64,000 bases of DNA from Paenibacillus tianmuensis (GCF_900100345.1 NZ_FMTT01000017.1:41847-105846), one strand, 5' to 3'; shown: positions 54,438 to 63,259, counted from the stretch's first letter. Notes: a model not told the origin generated them from the letters alone. Translations and numbers: made by a program.

Positions 54438-56045
54438 ATGAATATAAAAAAGCAAATTAAAAACTTAATTGAATCATTCAAACTTGAGGAAGCGTATTCT
54501 CTAATATTGGAATATGAGGGAAACTGGGAAATTGATGCGGAAATTCTCACCATGAAAGCAATCATTTCTGTTATGAAAAGCGAATTAGGAGAAGCTGAAG
54601 GTTTTTTAAATGAAGCTTTATTGATTGATCAAAATTACCCGGATGTACATTATAATTTAGCTTACATTAAACAAATGAGGGGAGAACTAGAGAACGCCAT
54701 TGCTAGTTATAGACAAGCCTATCAACTAACAAATAGCGAGGAGCTGAAAAAAATAATCGAGGAGACAATAAAGTCTTTGAAGTCGGATGAACGACATCAT
54801 CCGTTAGTTAGTATAGTTTTGCTGGCTTATAATAATATAAACTACACAAGAATGTGTGTAGAAAGTATTTATAAATATACATCTCATATTAATTTTGAGT
54901 TTATTCTTGTGAACAACGGTTCAAGTGATGGCACGAAAGAATATTTTGATTCCTTGCCTAATGCCAGACCAATACATCTTGACCAAAATGTTGGTCCTGT
55001 GAATGGATTTAATGAAGGCATGAAAGTTGCCAAAGGGAAGTACATTGCATGTGTTTGCAATGATTTTATTTTTACACCACGTTGGATGGATAATCTATTA
55101 AAGTGTATAGAGTCTGACGAAAAAATTGGTTTTGTTTCTCCAGGGGCCAGCAATATAAGTAATTATCAGCAGATTGTTGGAAATTACACTACTATTGAAG
55201 AAATGCTTAATTTTGCCGACGAATACAACCATACCAATCCTCTTAAATGGGAGGAGAGGGTCCGTCTTTTACCTTGTGTTTTATTAATTCGTTCAAGCAT
55301 TTTTAGAGAAATTGGCGGGTATGATCCGCAATTTTATTTTGGTGAATTTGCTGATGACGACATAGCATTCCGTATACGACGTGCAGGATACAAATTAATT
55401 TTTTGTAAGGATACGTTTACTTACCACTTTGGTTCCATTACGACTAGAGAAGATCAAGTTAAAAACAATTCCTTTGCGATAAGTAGAAAAATATTTATGG
55501 ACAAATACGGTTTGGATGTATGGACCGAGGCCAGTTTTAATGCCGAATTTATAGAAAATATAAAGGTCTCTACAAAGAAAGTCAGGCAATCAATACTAGG
55601 TATAAATACCAGGTGCGGGGCAGACCCGCTACAATTAAAAAATAAACTAAGAAACCATGGAATATTTGACGTCTCTATAACCAATTATTGTATAGATGAA
55701 AAATATTTCTTTGATTTAACGACAGTGTCCCATCATGTGATAGTTGGTTCTCTTAACGAAATTGCTGGTAATTTGGGCCATGTTCGATATGATTATATTG
55801 TTTGTGAAAATAATTATAGTAACTTGGTCAACAATCCTTCATTTATAAGTTCAGTATTAGAAATGTTGAACTATGAAGGAATAGCAGGGTTTGTTGTGCC
55901 AGTAACTGAAGAGCTTATAGAGATAAGTAAAGAGAATATTGGGAGACTATTTTCCGAAAACGGTTTTCATATTACATCAATAATTCTAGGTCAAGAGAGT
56001 AAATATGTGTATAAATATCTCATTACTATACAAAGGGGCAGCTAA
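54438..56045 (+). CDS. TPR-glycosyltransferase (family 2) with extra C-terminal domain
   Basis: 535 residues from ATG 54438. N-terminal TPR-like helices (about 1-115, [26 protein letters not shown] in part). GT-A domain, about 125-350, with [34 protein letters not shown], DxD-like [33 protein letters not shown] in part. A C-terminal region of about 150 residues ([12 protein letters not shown] ... [16 protein letters not shown]) resembles a degenerate methyltransferase-like fold; tentative. First gene of the AT-rich sugar island, so it probably transfers the sugar made by the next genes. Confidence 0.82.
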   Translation: MNIKKQIKNLIESFKLEEAYSLILEYEGNWEIDAEILTMKAIISVMKSELGEAEGFLNEALLIDQNYPDVHYNLAYIKQMRGELENAIASYRQAYQLTNSEELKKIIEETIKSLKSDERHHPLVSIVLLAYNNINYTRMCVESIYKYTSHINFEFILVNNGSSDGTKEYFDSLPNARPIHLDQNVGPVNGFNEGMKVAKGKYIACVCNDFIFTPRWMDNLLKCIESDEKIGFVSPGASNISNYQQIVGNYTTIEEMLNFADEYNHTNPLKWEERVRLLPCVLLIRSSIFREIGGYDPQFYFGEFADDDIAFRIRRAGYKLIFCKDTFTYHFGSITTREDQVKNNSFAISRKIFMDKYGLDVWTEASFNAEFIENIKVSTKKVRQSILGINTRCGADPLQLKNKLRNHGIFDVSITNYCIDEKYFFDLTTVSHHVIVGSLNEIAGNLGHVRYDYIVCENNYSNLVNNPSFISSVLEMLNYEGIAGFVVPVTEELIEISKENIGRLFSENGFHITSIILGQESKYVYKYLITIQRGS

Positions 56046-56047
56046 TC

Positions 56048-56818
56048 ATGAAAGCAGTCATCTTAGCAGGGGGCCTTGGAACAAGACTTAGTGAGGAAAC
56101 TATTTTAAAACCAAAACCTATGGTGTATATCGGAGAAAATCCAATATTATGGCATATAATGAAGATTTATTCCTCTTATGGTATCAATGACTTTATTGTT
56201 TGTCTTGGCTATAAGGGCTATATGATTAAGGAGTTTTTTGCCAATTATTTCTTGCATCAATCCGATGTTACATTTAATTTATTAAATAATCAAGTTGAAG
56301 TACACAATAATTACAGCGAACCTTGGCGAGTGACTTTGGTTGACACAGGGGCAAATACAATGACAGGAGGACGACTTAAGAGGGTCCAAAAATACGTGGG
56401 CGATGAAACGTTTTGTTTTACGTATGGCGATGGTGTAAGTGATATAAATATTAACAATTTAGTAGCTTTTCATAAAAATCATGGAAAAAAAGCTACCTTA
56501 ATGGCTGTGAAACCGCCGGGCCGTTTTGGAGCGTTGGAGTTCTCAGGATCATCCATTTCCAGCTTTGTTGAGAAACCAAGTGGCGATAATTCATGGATTA
56601 ATGGAGGTTTTTTTGTATTAGAACCAAGTGTATTCGATTATATTAAAAACGACTCCACCTTGTGGGAATTAGAACCACTTGAAAATCTATCGAAAGAAAA
56701 TCAGCTTTTTGGTTACAAGCATGCGGGTTTCTGGCATCCTATGGACACTCTTCGGGACAGAACAAAATTAGAGGAACTTTGGGAATCTGGAGAAGCGCCT
56801 TGGAAAGTGTGGGAATAA
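56048..56818 (+). CDS. rfbF: Glucose-1-phosphate cytidylyltransferase
   Basis: Makes CDP-glucose from CTP and glucose-1-phosphate. It has 256 residues; nucleotidyltransferase signature [15 protein letters not shown] with K in KPKPMVYIG, metal-binding [37 protein letters not shown] and [12 protein letters not shown]. These features identify the CDP-glucose rather than dTDP- or UDP-glucose enzyme. It follows the glycosyltransferase by 2 nt; substrate could come from PgcA at 14.5 kb. Confidence 0.95.
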   Translation: MKAVILAGGLGTRLSEETILKPKPMVYIGENPILWHIMKIYSSYGINDFIVCLGYKGYMIKEFFANYFLHQSDVTFNLLNNQVEVHNNYSEPWRVTLVDTGANTMTGGRLKRVQKYVGDETFCFTYGDGVSDININNLVAFHKNHGKKATLMAVKPPGRFGALEFSGSSISSFVEKPSGDNSWINGGFFVLEPSVFDYIKNDSTLWELEPLENLSKENQLFGYKHAGFWHPMDTLRDRTKLEELWESGEAPWKVWE

Positions 56819-56822
56819 TATT

Positions 56823-57881
56823 ATGGGATTTTGGAGTAACAAGCATGTCCTAATAACGGGACATACAGGATTTAAAGGGAGTTGGCTTTCTTTATGGCTA
56901 CAACGACTTGGTGCTAACGTTATAGGATATGCATTAAAATCGCCAACGACACCGAATTTATTTACAAAAGCTCGGGTTGCTGATGGAATGATATCTATAG
57001 AGGGAGATATTCGAGATGAGAATGCCTTTACAGAGATCGTTCGCAAATTTAATCCCCAAATTGTTTTTCACCTTGCTGCTCAACCGCTTGTGCGTAAATC
57101 ATATAATGACCCAATTCACACATTTGATGTAAATATAATGGGCACGGTTCATGTTCTAAATGCCCTGAGATATTCTGAATCGGTCAAAGTCGTTGTTAAC
57201 GTTACAAGTGATAAATGTTATGAAAATCGAGAATGGCCGTGGGGATATCGAGAAATCGATCCGCTTGGAGGTTATGATCCGTATAGTAGTAGTAAGGGCT
57301 GCGCTGAAATAATAACAGACTCGTATCGCCGTTCTTTTTACAAAGAAAAAGGTATCCATTTGGCTAGTGCACGTGCCGGTAATGTTATTGGAGGTGGCGA
57401 TTGGTCGGAAGATAGACTAGTACCGGATATCATTCGTTCTTGTAAAGAGAGGCGTTCACCGCTTATTCGTAATCCATTAGCAATCCGTCCATGGCAGCAT
57501 GTTTTAGAGCCACTGAGAGGTTATTTGAATCTCGCAGAAATGTTATGGGATAAAGGTGAATTATTTGCTGAGGCTTGGAACTTTGGGCCCAGTGATGAGC
57601 ATGTTAGGAACGTCGGTGAAGTGACAAGAGCTATAATAGAATTGTGGGGTCAAGGATTATCTTGGGTTTACGATAATAGTTATCAGCCTTATGAAGCGAA
57701 ATTATTGAAACTGGACTGTTCCAAAGCAAAAGTTCGTCTAGGCTGGCATTCCAGACTTTCGTTAGAAGAAACGATAGAATGGACAGTTAATGCTTATAAA
57801 CACGAAGCAGAGGGTAATGATATGAGGGAATTGGTTCAATCGCAAATTGAGGCTTATGAGCGTAAGGAGTTAGTAATGTGA
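56823..57881 (+). CDS. rfbG: CDP-glucose 4,6-dehydratase
   Basis: Converts CDP-glucose to CDP-4-keto-6-deoxyglucose, NAD-dependent. It has 352 residues; Rossmann loop GHTGFKGSWLS near 11-21, HLAAQPLVRKSYNDP, NVTSDKCYEN (catalytic T/D/K positions as in this subfamily) and YDPYSSSKG near 150 with the Y-x3-K pair. The stop overlaps the next start. Typical partner of rfbF. Confidence 0.94.
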   Translation: MGFWSNKHVLITGHTGFKGSWLSLWLQRLGANVIGYALKSPTTPNLFTKARVADGMISIEGDIRDENAFTEIVRKFNPQIVFHLAAQPLVRKSYNDPIHTFDVNIMGTVHVLNALRYSESVKVVVNVTSDKCYENREWPWGYREIDPLGGYDPYSSSKGCAEIITDSYRRSFYKEKGIHLASARAGNVIGGGDWSEDRLVPDIIRSCKERRSPLIRNPLAIRPWQHVLEPLRGYLNLAEMLWDKGELFAEAWNFGPSDEHVRNVGEVTRAIIELWGQGLSWVYDNSYQPYEAKLLKLDCSKAKVRLGWHSRLSLEETIEWTVNAYKHEAEGNDMRELVQSQIEAYERKELVM

Positions 57882-59119
57882 ACAGACGAAAATGCCGCTT
57901 TTGTCAAGCTCAACTGAATGTTTCATTTGTTGATCTAGGTTTATCGCCCTTATCAAACGCTTTTACTGAGCTTGGGAAAATAAATGGAGGAAATAGATTT
58001 TATCCCCTGCATGTTTACGTATGTGAACAATGTTTTCTTGTTCAATTGGAAGAATTTGAATCACCCCAGGATATATTTGGGGAAGAGTACGCTTATTTTA
58101 GTTCTTTTTCTGAGAGTTGGCTTCAGCATGCAAAAGAATATGTTGATAATATGATAGAACGATATAGTATTAATTCATCATCAAAAGTTGTTGAAATTGC
58201 ATGTAACGATGGTTACCTCCTTCAATATTTTAAGGAACGAAATGTACCTGTTATCGGTATTGAACCAGCAGGTAATGTAGCAGAAGAAGCCAGAAAAAAA
58301 GGAATACCAGTTGTTTCTGATTTTTTCGGCGAAAAGTTAGCAGAGCTTTTTGTAGCACGCGGCGAACAAGCTGATCTTATAATCGGAAATAATGTGCTGG
58401 CACATGTCCCAGATATAAACGATTTTGTTAAAGGGTTGAAACGGCTCTTAAAAGATGGGGGATTAATTACAATAGAATTCCCTCATCTTTTGGCTTTAAT
58501 ACAAGAAAATCAATTTGATACAATTTATCATGAACATTTTTCATATTTTTCATTATCGACTGTTCAGAAAATATTCTCGTATCATGGATTGACAGTATTT
58601 CATGTTGAAAAACTACTTAGCCATGGCGGATCTCTTCGTATATATGCCAGACATAAACAGGATTTTTCTCGGTCTACAACAACTACCGTCGACGAGATAA
58701 TAAAACTAGAAAAAGCAAAAGGTTTGCAAGATATAGAAACCTATCGTTTGTTTTTCCAACAAGTGGAGAAAACAAAGCGGAACATCTTGGCGTTTTTAAT
58801 CCAATTAAAAAACGAAGGTAAACGTATCGTTGGGTATGGAGCGCCAGCTAAAGGAAATACCCTTTTAAACTATTGTGGTATTCGCAGTGATTTTATTGAT
58901 TACGTCGTAGACATAAACCCGTATAAGCAAGGTTTGTTGCTTCCGGGATCTCTCATTTCGATTTACGAACCGGAACGTATTCGGGAAACGAAACCGGATA
59001 TAATTGTTATAATGCCATGGAACATTAAAGAAGAGGTAATGGAGCAGATGTCATATGTACATGAATGGGGGGGGGAATTCGCAGTTTTTATTCCCAACCC
59101 TAAGGTGCTTAAACTATGA
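57878..59119 (+). CDS. Sugar C-methyltransferase (TylCIII/NovU type)
   Basis: SAM-dependent C-methylation of a keto-deoxy sugar nucleotide. It has 413 residues: N-terminal zinc-binding domain with C6, C9, C49 and C52 (CRFCQ, CEQC); SAM-binding VVEIACNDGYLLQYF near 104-118; and a C-terminal C-methyltransferase domain with GYGAPAKGNTLLNY near 318-332. Closest known members methylate C3 of dTDP-4-keto-6-deoxysugars. The GTG start overlaps rfbG by 4 nt, with AAGGAG upstream. A run of nine G at 59067-59075 lies in codons 397-400. The stop overlaps the next start (ATGA). Confidence 0.9.
   Translation: MNRRKCRFCQAQLNVSFVDLGLSPLSNAFTELGKINGGNRFYPLHVYVCEQCFLVQLEEFESPQDIFGEEYAYFSSFSESWLQHAKEYVDNMIERYSINSSSKVVEIACNDGYLLQYFKERNVPVIGIEPAGNVAEEARKKGIPVVSDFFGEKLAELFVARGEQADLIIGNNVLAHVPDINDFVKGLKRLLKDGGLITIEFPHLLALIQENQFDTIYHEHFSYFSLSTVQKIFSYHGLTVFHVEKLLSHGGSLRIYARHKQDFSRSTTTTVDEIIKLEKAKGLQDIETYRLFFQQVEKTKRNILAFLIQLKNEGKRIVGYGAPAKGNTLLNYCGIRSDFIDYVVDINPYKQGLLLPGSLISIYEPERIRETKPDIIVIMPWNIKEEVMEQMSYVHEWGGEFAVFIPNPKVLKL
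59067..59075 (+). repeat. G9 homopolymer near the 3' end of the C-methyltransferase gene
   Basis: Nine consecutive G encoding Trp-Gly-Gly-Glu context in otherwise AT-rich sequence. A slip would replace the last 14 residues and shift the stop that overlaps the next gene's start. Confidence 0.92.
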
Positions 59120-59646
59120 AGTTCATCCCTTTAAATCTATCCGGAGCTTTTTTTGTTGAAATAGAGGCAATTGTCGATGAACGTGGCTTTTTTGCTCGCT
59201 CTTGGTGCACTAGAGAGTTTGAAGCTAGAGGGCTTCAAAATAGGTTGGTTCAATGTAATATTTCCTATAATGCTCACCGAGGAACATTGCGTGGGATTCA
59301 TTTTCAAACCAAACCTTACGAAGAAGTGAAATTAGTTCGATGCACGCGAGGTTCTGTTTTTGACGTGATAGTAGATCTACGGCCAACGTCTTCAACATAT
59401 AAGCAATGGGTGGGGATTGAGCTTTCAGCAAATAAAAGGAACATGGTGTATATACCCGAAGGATTTGGGCACGGATTTCAGACTCTAACAGATGATACCG
59501 AACTATTTTATCAGATGAGTGAATTCTATTATTCAGAATGTTCTCGGGGCATTAGATGGGACGACCCATCGATTGGAATCACATGGCCGATACAGGATCC
59601 TATAATTAGCGACTGGGATCGTAATCTGTCTGTTATGGAGGCTTAA
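59116..59646 (+). CDS. dTDP-4-dehydrorhamnose 3,5-epimerase-family protein (RmlC-like)
   Basis: 176 residues, cupin fold. Active-site-like residues sit at canonical places: H62 in LRGIHFQ and Y132 in ELFYQMSEFYY, with R59 and K72 (EEVKLVRC) for substrate phosphate. Given the CDP pathway, the substrate is probably a CDP-4-keto-6-deoxy (possibly C-methylated) hexose rather than the dTDP sugar; this is inference. ATG overlaps the preceding stop. Confidence 0.88.
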   Translation: MKFIPLNLSGAFFVEIEAIVDERGFFARSWCTREFEARGLQNRLVQCNISYNAHRGTLRGIHFQTKPYEEVKLVRCTRGSVFDVIVDLRPTSSTYKQWVGIELSANKRNMVYIPEGFGHGFQTLTDDTELFYQMSEFYYSECSRGIRWDDPSIGITWPIQDPIISDWDRNLSVMEA

Positions 59647-59647
59647 C

Positions 59648-60136
59648 ATGCTGATTATTTCTGAGAAAGCGAATATTTCCAGAATGGCCGATATAGAACC
59701 CTCTGTTCGAGGAACTCGTATAGTTGTTGAAGAAGGCGTAATGATAGATTCATTTGTCAAAATTAAATGTGTAGGCGGTACAGGTGACATTTATATTGGG
59801 AAAAACACTTATATCAATTCGTGTTGTGTGCTGTATTCAGGAAACGGTCTGACAATTGGTCAGGATGTCCTCATTGCTGCAAATTGTACATTTGCCCCTG
59901 TTAATCACGAATATCGTTCTAAAGATAAAATTATTAAGGAACAAAGGTTCATGCCGAGTAGGGGGGGGATTATCATCGAAGATGATGTTTGGATTGGGGC
60001 CAACTGCGTATTATTAGATGGTGCTACTGTCCGAAAAGGATGTGTAGTAGGGGCAAACTCACTTGTAAAAGGAGAATTGGAACCTTACTCTGTTTATGTA
60101 GGAAGTCCTTGCCAAAAAGTGGGTGTTCGCAAGTGA
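59648..60136 (+). CDS. Left-handed beta-helix acyltransferase
   Basis: 162-residue hexapeptide-repeat protein of the maltose/galactoside O-acetyltransferase type. Features: FVKIKCVGGTGDIYIGKNTYINS, DVLIAANCTFAPVNHEYR with the catalytic-type His in NHEY, and GGIIIEDDVWIGANCVLLDGATVRKGCVVGAN in part. ATG after GGAGGC. Likely acetylates a sugar hydroxyl, because no aminotransferase is present to make an amino sugar. A G8 run at 59961-59968 lies near codon 105, ahead of the last repeats. Its end overlaps the next gene by 4 nt. Confidence 0.87.
   Translation: MLIISEKANISRMADIEPSVRGTRIVVEEGVMIDSFVKIKCVGGTGDIYIGKNTYINSCCVLYSGNGLTIGQDVLIAANCTFAPVNHEYRSKDKIIKEQRFMPSRGGIIIEDDVWIGANCVLLDGATVRKGCVVGANSLVKGELEPYSVYVGSPCQKVGVRK
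59961..59968 (+). repeat. G8 homopolymer inside the acyltransferase gene
   Basis: Eight consecutive G encoding Arg-Gly-Gly near residue 105. A one-base slip would truncate or scramble the C-terminal third. Confidence 0.92.
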
Positions 60137-60954
60137 AAGCAACTGTTATCGGTGCACAAGGATTTATCGGACGACATCTAGTTAAACTTCTTGAAAGTAA
60201 GGGATATGAAATTTATGCCCCCTTGCGAGATGATCCTCAATTATTAACGTCGTCTCTTGGTAACGTCTTTTACTGTGCAGGTGTTACCTCAGACTTTCGT
60301 AAACGTCCCTTTGACACAGTAAAGGCACATGTCGGCGACTTGCGTTTGTTACTAGAACATGCTGATTTTAATACTTTTCTCTATTTATCATCAACAAGAG
60401 TTTATTCGAATCAACCGCAAGATAAAATTGTTCGTGAGGAAGATCTGCTTAGAGTAAATCCCCTGCATCCTGAAGATTTATTTAACTTGTCTAAACTAGC
60501 GGGGGAGTCACTTTGTTTAACAGTTGAAAGGCCAAATGTTAAAGTTGCAAGAATATCTAATGTTTGTGGTGCTGATTTCGAGTCAAACAATTTTTTATAT
60601 TCTATTATAAAAGATGCAATAAATCATAGGGAGATCGTTTTACGTTCTTCACTTGAATCAGAAAAAGATTATATAAGTGTTAACGATGTGACAAGTTTAT
60701 TGCTTCAAATCTCAAAAATGGGTGTGCAACGTATTTACAATGTTGCGAGCGGTAGAAATATTTCCCATGAAAAATGGGTGGAGCATTTAAAAAAATACAC
60801 TGGATGTAGGGTGACCGTTATTCCAGATGCTAAGGTCCAAAAGTTTCCTCCTATATCCATCGAAAGGATTCAATCCGAGTTCAATTATGTCCCCACAAAT
60901 TGCCTAAGTATGGCGCAGTGCTTAGTTGAATATTATGTTAAAGAAAAGAAGTGA
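60133..60954 (+). CDS. NAD(P)-dependent sugar epimerase/reductase-like protein (extended SDR), catalytic Tyr replaced
   Basis: 273 residues from GTG 60133, which overlaps the acyltransferase stop; a longer frame from 59989 is a shadow. Rossmann loop GAQGFIGRHLV (G7, G10, G13), then YCAGVTSD, FLYLSSTRVYS (Ser86/Ser87) and NLSKLAGE. At the Y-x3-K position the protein has F117-x3-K121, so the usual catalytic Tyr is Phe. Expected role is 4-keto reduction or epimerisation of the CDP sugar, but the change raises doubt about activity or points to another chemistry. Confidence 0.82.
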   Translation: MKATVIGAQGFIGRHLVKLLESKGYEIYAPLRDDPQLLTSSLGNVFYCAGVTSDFRKRPFDTVKAHVGDLRLLLEHADFNTFLYLSSTRVYSNQPQDKIVREEDLLRVNPLHPEDLFNLSKLAGESLCLTVERPNVKVARISNVCGADFESNNFLYSIIKDAINHREIVLRSSLESEKDYISVNDVTSLLLQISKMGVQRIYNVASGRNISHEKWVEHLKKYTGCRVTVIPDAKVQKFPPISIERIQSEFNYVPTNCLSMAQCLVEYYVKEKK

Positions 60955-61627
60955 ACATGTGGATCTTTCTTTACCTCTTCAAGCATTTCGAGCGTATGTT
61001 TCCAGTCAGTTTAACCATTTTTTTCCCGATGGGGAAAACGTGCGATTTGATGACTATGCTAAAATTTTCGAAAAAGCCATTCACCGTACAGAATTTTGTT
61101 TTTCTCATGTTACATTAAGTTCTTATTACAAATCGCAAGGACCTTCATTAAACCATCTGCATTCTGACCAATATGCAGTCTTTCTTTGGTTCTTGTCTAA
61201 TACGGTGTGGGTCGAAACAGAAAATCAAATACTAGCAAACAAATTATTTTATCTTAACAAAACTCTTCATGGTTTTAGTTGTATGTATGACACAAAGCTT
61301 CCTGACATATTTTTACTTCTCCATACAGTTGGCACGGTATTAGGGAAAGCTAATTATTCAGACTTTTTAGTGGTAGCACAGGGAACCACGGTGGGAGCTC
61401 ATAACGGTGTATATCCTGTATTAGGAAAAGGAGTTTCCTTGCTCCCTTATTCCTCCATAGTTGGACGCTGTACCATTGGAGATCGGGTATCTGTAGGTAT
61501 AGGGGCTTCGGTTTATCAGCAGGATGTACGGTCAGATACAGTAGTTTTTCGCAACGAAGATGGATCAATACGCTACAAGCAAAAAGATAATTGCTGGGCC
61601 CAAAAATTGTTTAACGTAAAAATATAA
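60935..61627 (+). CDS. Serine acetyltransferase-like hexapeptide acyltransferase
   Basis: 230 residues from ATG 60935 (TTG 60926 also possible), overlapping the previous gene by 20 nt. The N-terminal helical region (about 1-130) has DYAKIFEKAIHRTEFCF and LNHLHSDQYAVFLWFLSN. The C-terminal left-handed beta-helix with GTTVGAHNGVYPVLGKGVSLLPYSSIVGRCTIGD in part resembles CysE-type transferases, including a substrate-type His (GAHNG). In sugar islands such proteins acylate glycans rather than serine. Last gene of the island. Confidence 0.8.
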   Translation: MLKKRSEHVDLSLPLQAFRAYVSSQFNHFFPDGENVRFDDYAKIFEKAIHRTEFCFSHVTLSSYYKSQGPSLNHLHSDQYAVFLWFLSNTVWVETENQILANKLFYLNKTLHGFSCMYDTKLPDIFLLLHTVGTVLGKANYSDFLVVAQGTTVGAHNGVYPVLGKGVSLLPYSSIVGRCTIGDRVSVGIGASVYQQDVRSDTVVFRNEDGSIRYKQKDNCWAQKLFNVKI

Positions 61628-61855
61628 AAATGATGGTAAGATTAGTTTTTCAAAAACCATTTAGGTCATGGGTTTAAAGAAAAAGCATGCTTTATGAAGA
61701 ACAGCTTTGCACCTAAGATTGTAGATAGAATAACATGTAAGTAGCTAGAGAAGTATAACTCTCCTTTGCGGCTTTAAAAAAGCCCCCTTAGAATAATGTG
61801 TTAATTTTCCACTAGTTCTAAGTGGAAGGGGATCTGTTCTAATTAATATGCCAGA
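61628..61855. other. Intergenic stretch after the sugar island, no gene found
   Basis: AT-rich. Contains a small GGCTTT/AAAGCC hairpin (61770-61784) and a CCACT/AGTGG hairpin near 61810-61826, neither followed by a proper T run. No supported ORF. Confidence 0.5.
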
Positions 61856-61864
61856 AGATTAATC
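61856..61864. repeat. Target-site duplication, left copy
   Basis: AGATTAATC immediately left of the ISL3 element; identical to 63251-63259. Confidence 0.85.
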
Positions 61865-63250
61865 GGCTCAACCTCAAAATCAGTGCTTGACTGCTAGCCC
61901 AACATCCGATGGCGGTTACAATCGATGAGAATGCCAGCTTTATAGCGACTGCGACTTCGTATGAAGTAATGGCGGCGCTGAAAAGCTTTTATACGATTGT
62001 GTCGACCTTCTACCGTTGCGTTTGTCCAGCGGCAATGATGGTAGTTCACGATCTCCTCTTTCCAATTGCGCATCGTCTTGAGGGCGCTTCGAACCGCGGC
62101 GTGGTCGATTCGATCACCTTGCTCACACCAACGTTCAAATCCCAATCTGGCAATGGCCAAGTCCGGCGAGCAGTCATACCAGGTCGTGAATGCTTCTTTC
62201 CACTCCCACACGCTTCGAAGCAGAGGAGAGTAGTTCTGCAGCGTTTCCAACCGTTTTTTACTTTCTTCGCCTAGCGACTCTGCTGGCGGGTTCAACAAGC
62301 GATGATTGGCTTTCAGATACGCCTTAGCCCTTGATGACAGGGTGTTTTGGACCGTTTTACGAACTTCCTGTACACTTTCAATCACATAACCGTGAACGTG
62401 AAAACGGTCCGCAATGCGAATCGCATTCGGAAAACACTCGCTGATCCAAGTATGGTAAGCTCGGGCCAAATCCAAGACCACGGCTTTCGGGTTAAGCAAA
62501 AGGAAATCGGGGTGATCTTGGGCATACGACCGCAGTTCTTCCAGCTTTCGACCCGGCAGCAGGTCCAGCATCGTCTCGCCTTTGAGGTTGTGAATACCGG
62601 TGTTATACGCATGACCCTTCTTGATTGCAAAGTCATCGGCACCTAAAACCAGATCAGTCGTTTCTTTGGCTTCTTCCCACACTTGCTCACAGACCCGCTC
62701 GTACTCAACCGGAACCGCCTCGTTATGAATGCGTTGCACGGTGCTGACTGGCGCTTGCTGCATGCGGGCGCTATGCGCTGCTGTAGAACCGAATGCTTGT
62801 TCAGCGGTATGGGACCGGAAAAGTCTGCTGTAGCGCTGCTTCGGTCCGACAAATTCGTACATCCATACAAACCCAGCTTTGCAGCGCGTACATAACAGGC
62901 GAGTGGACGGTACATGCAAATAGGTTTTCTTCTCAAACACGGACAGATGCCGGACGATCCGCATGTCATTGCTTCCCTTGCGAATGACAGCTTGATCCGA
63001 TCCACAGCAGGGGCAGCATTGTTTGTTGTCCAGTGGTACAGCTTCTATGTGAAGTTCATCAGCATTGATGGATAGAATTTGGTTTATCTTTAGCTCTGGC
63101 AAGTTGAGCATTTCATTGATATACTGGGTTTGCATCTGTTTATTCCTTTTTGTTGTTTGGTCGGACTTACAACAATACAGGATTAGCAGATGTTTTTCCA
63201 TTTTTTTAGCCTCAGCTTAATTCGTCAAGAACTGATTTCGGTTTTGAGCC
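61865..63250 (-). mobile_element. Intact ISL3-family insertion sequence
   Basis: Ends are imperfect inverted repeats of about 26 bp. The left begins GGCTCAACCTCAAAATCAG and the right, read inward, GGCTCAAAACCGAAATCAG; both continue with a C/T-rich GTGCTTGA or TTCTTGA. Flanked by a 9-bp direct repeat AGATTAATC. The transposase frame is complete, so it may be active. ISL3 elements normally make 8-bp duplications; the ninth base may be coincidental. Confidence 0.9.
61894..63135 (-). CDS. ISL3-family transposase
   Basis: 413 residues from ATG 63135, eight nt after AAGGA; an in-frame start at 63201 adds 22 unlike residues. N-terminal zinc finger (CCPCCGSD ... CTRCKAGF), a helix-turn-helix region, and the DDE catalytic core with D in LGADDFAIKKGH, D in AVVLDLARAY and E in NATVEGRHNRIKAFQRRHYF. 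Length and motifs are intact. Confidence 0.93.
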   Translation of the reverse strand: MQTQYINEMLNLPELKINQILSINADELHIEAVPLDNKQCCPCCGSDQAVIRKGSNDMRIVRHLSVFEKKTYLHVPSTRLLCTRCKAGFVWMYEFVGPKQRYSRLFRSHTAEQAFGSTAAHSARMQQAPVSTVQRIHNEAVPVEYERVCEQVWEEAKETTDLVLGADDFAIKKGHAYNTGIHNLKGETMLDLLPGRKLEELRSYAQDHPDFLLLNPKAVVLDLARAYHTWISECFPNAIRIADRFHVHGYVIESVQEVRKTVQNTLSSRAKAYLKANHRLLNPPAESLGEESKKRLETLQNYSPLLRSVWEWKEAFTTWYDCSPDLAIARLGFERWCEQGDRIDHAAVRSALKTMRNWKEEIVNYHHCRWTNATVEGRHNRIKAFQRRHYFIRSRSRYKAGILIDCNRHRMLG

Positions 63251-63259
63251 AGATTAATC
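63251..63259. repeat. Target-site duplication, right copy
   Basis: AGATTAATC, identical to 61856-61864. It contains the stop codon (TAA on the minus strand) of the neighbouring pseudogene. Confidence 0.85.

Noticed and set aside
59989..60132. 5' extension of the SDR gene into the acyltransferase
   Set aside because: Out-of-frame reading of the beta-helix gene; the Rossmann start is at GTG 60133.
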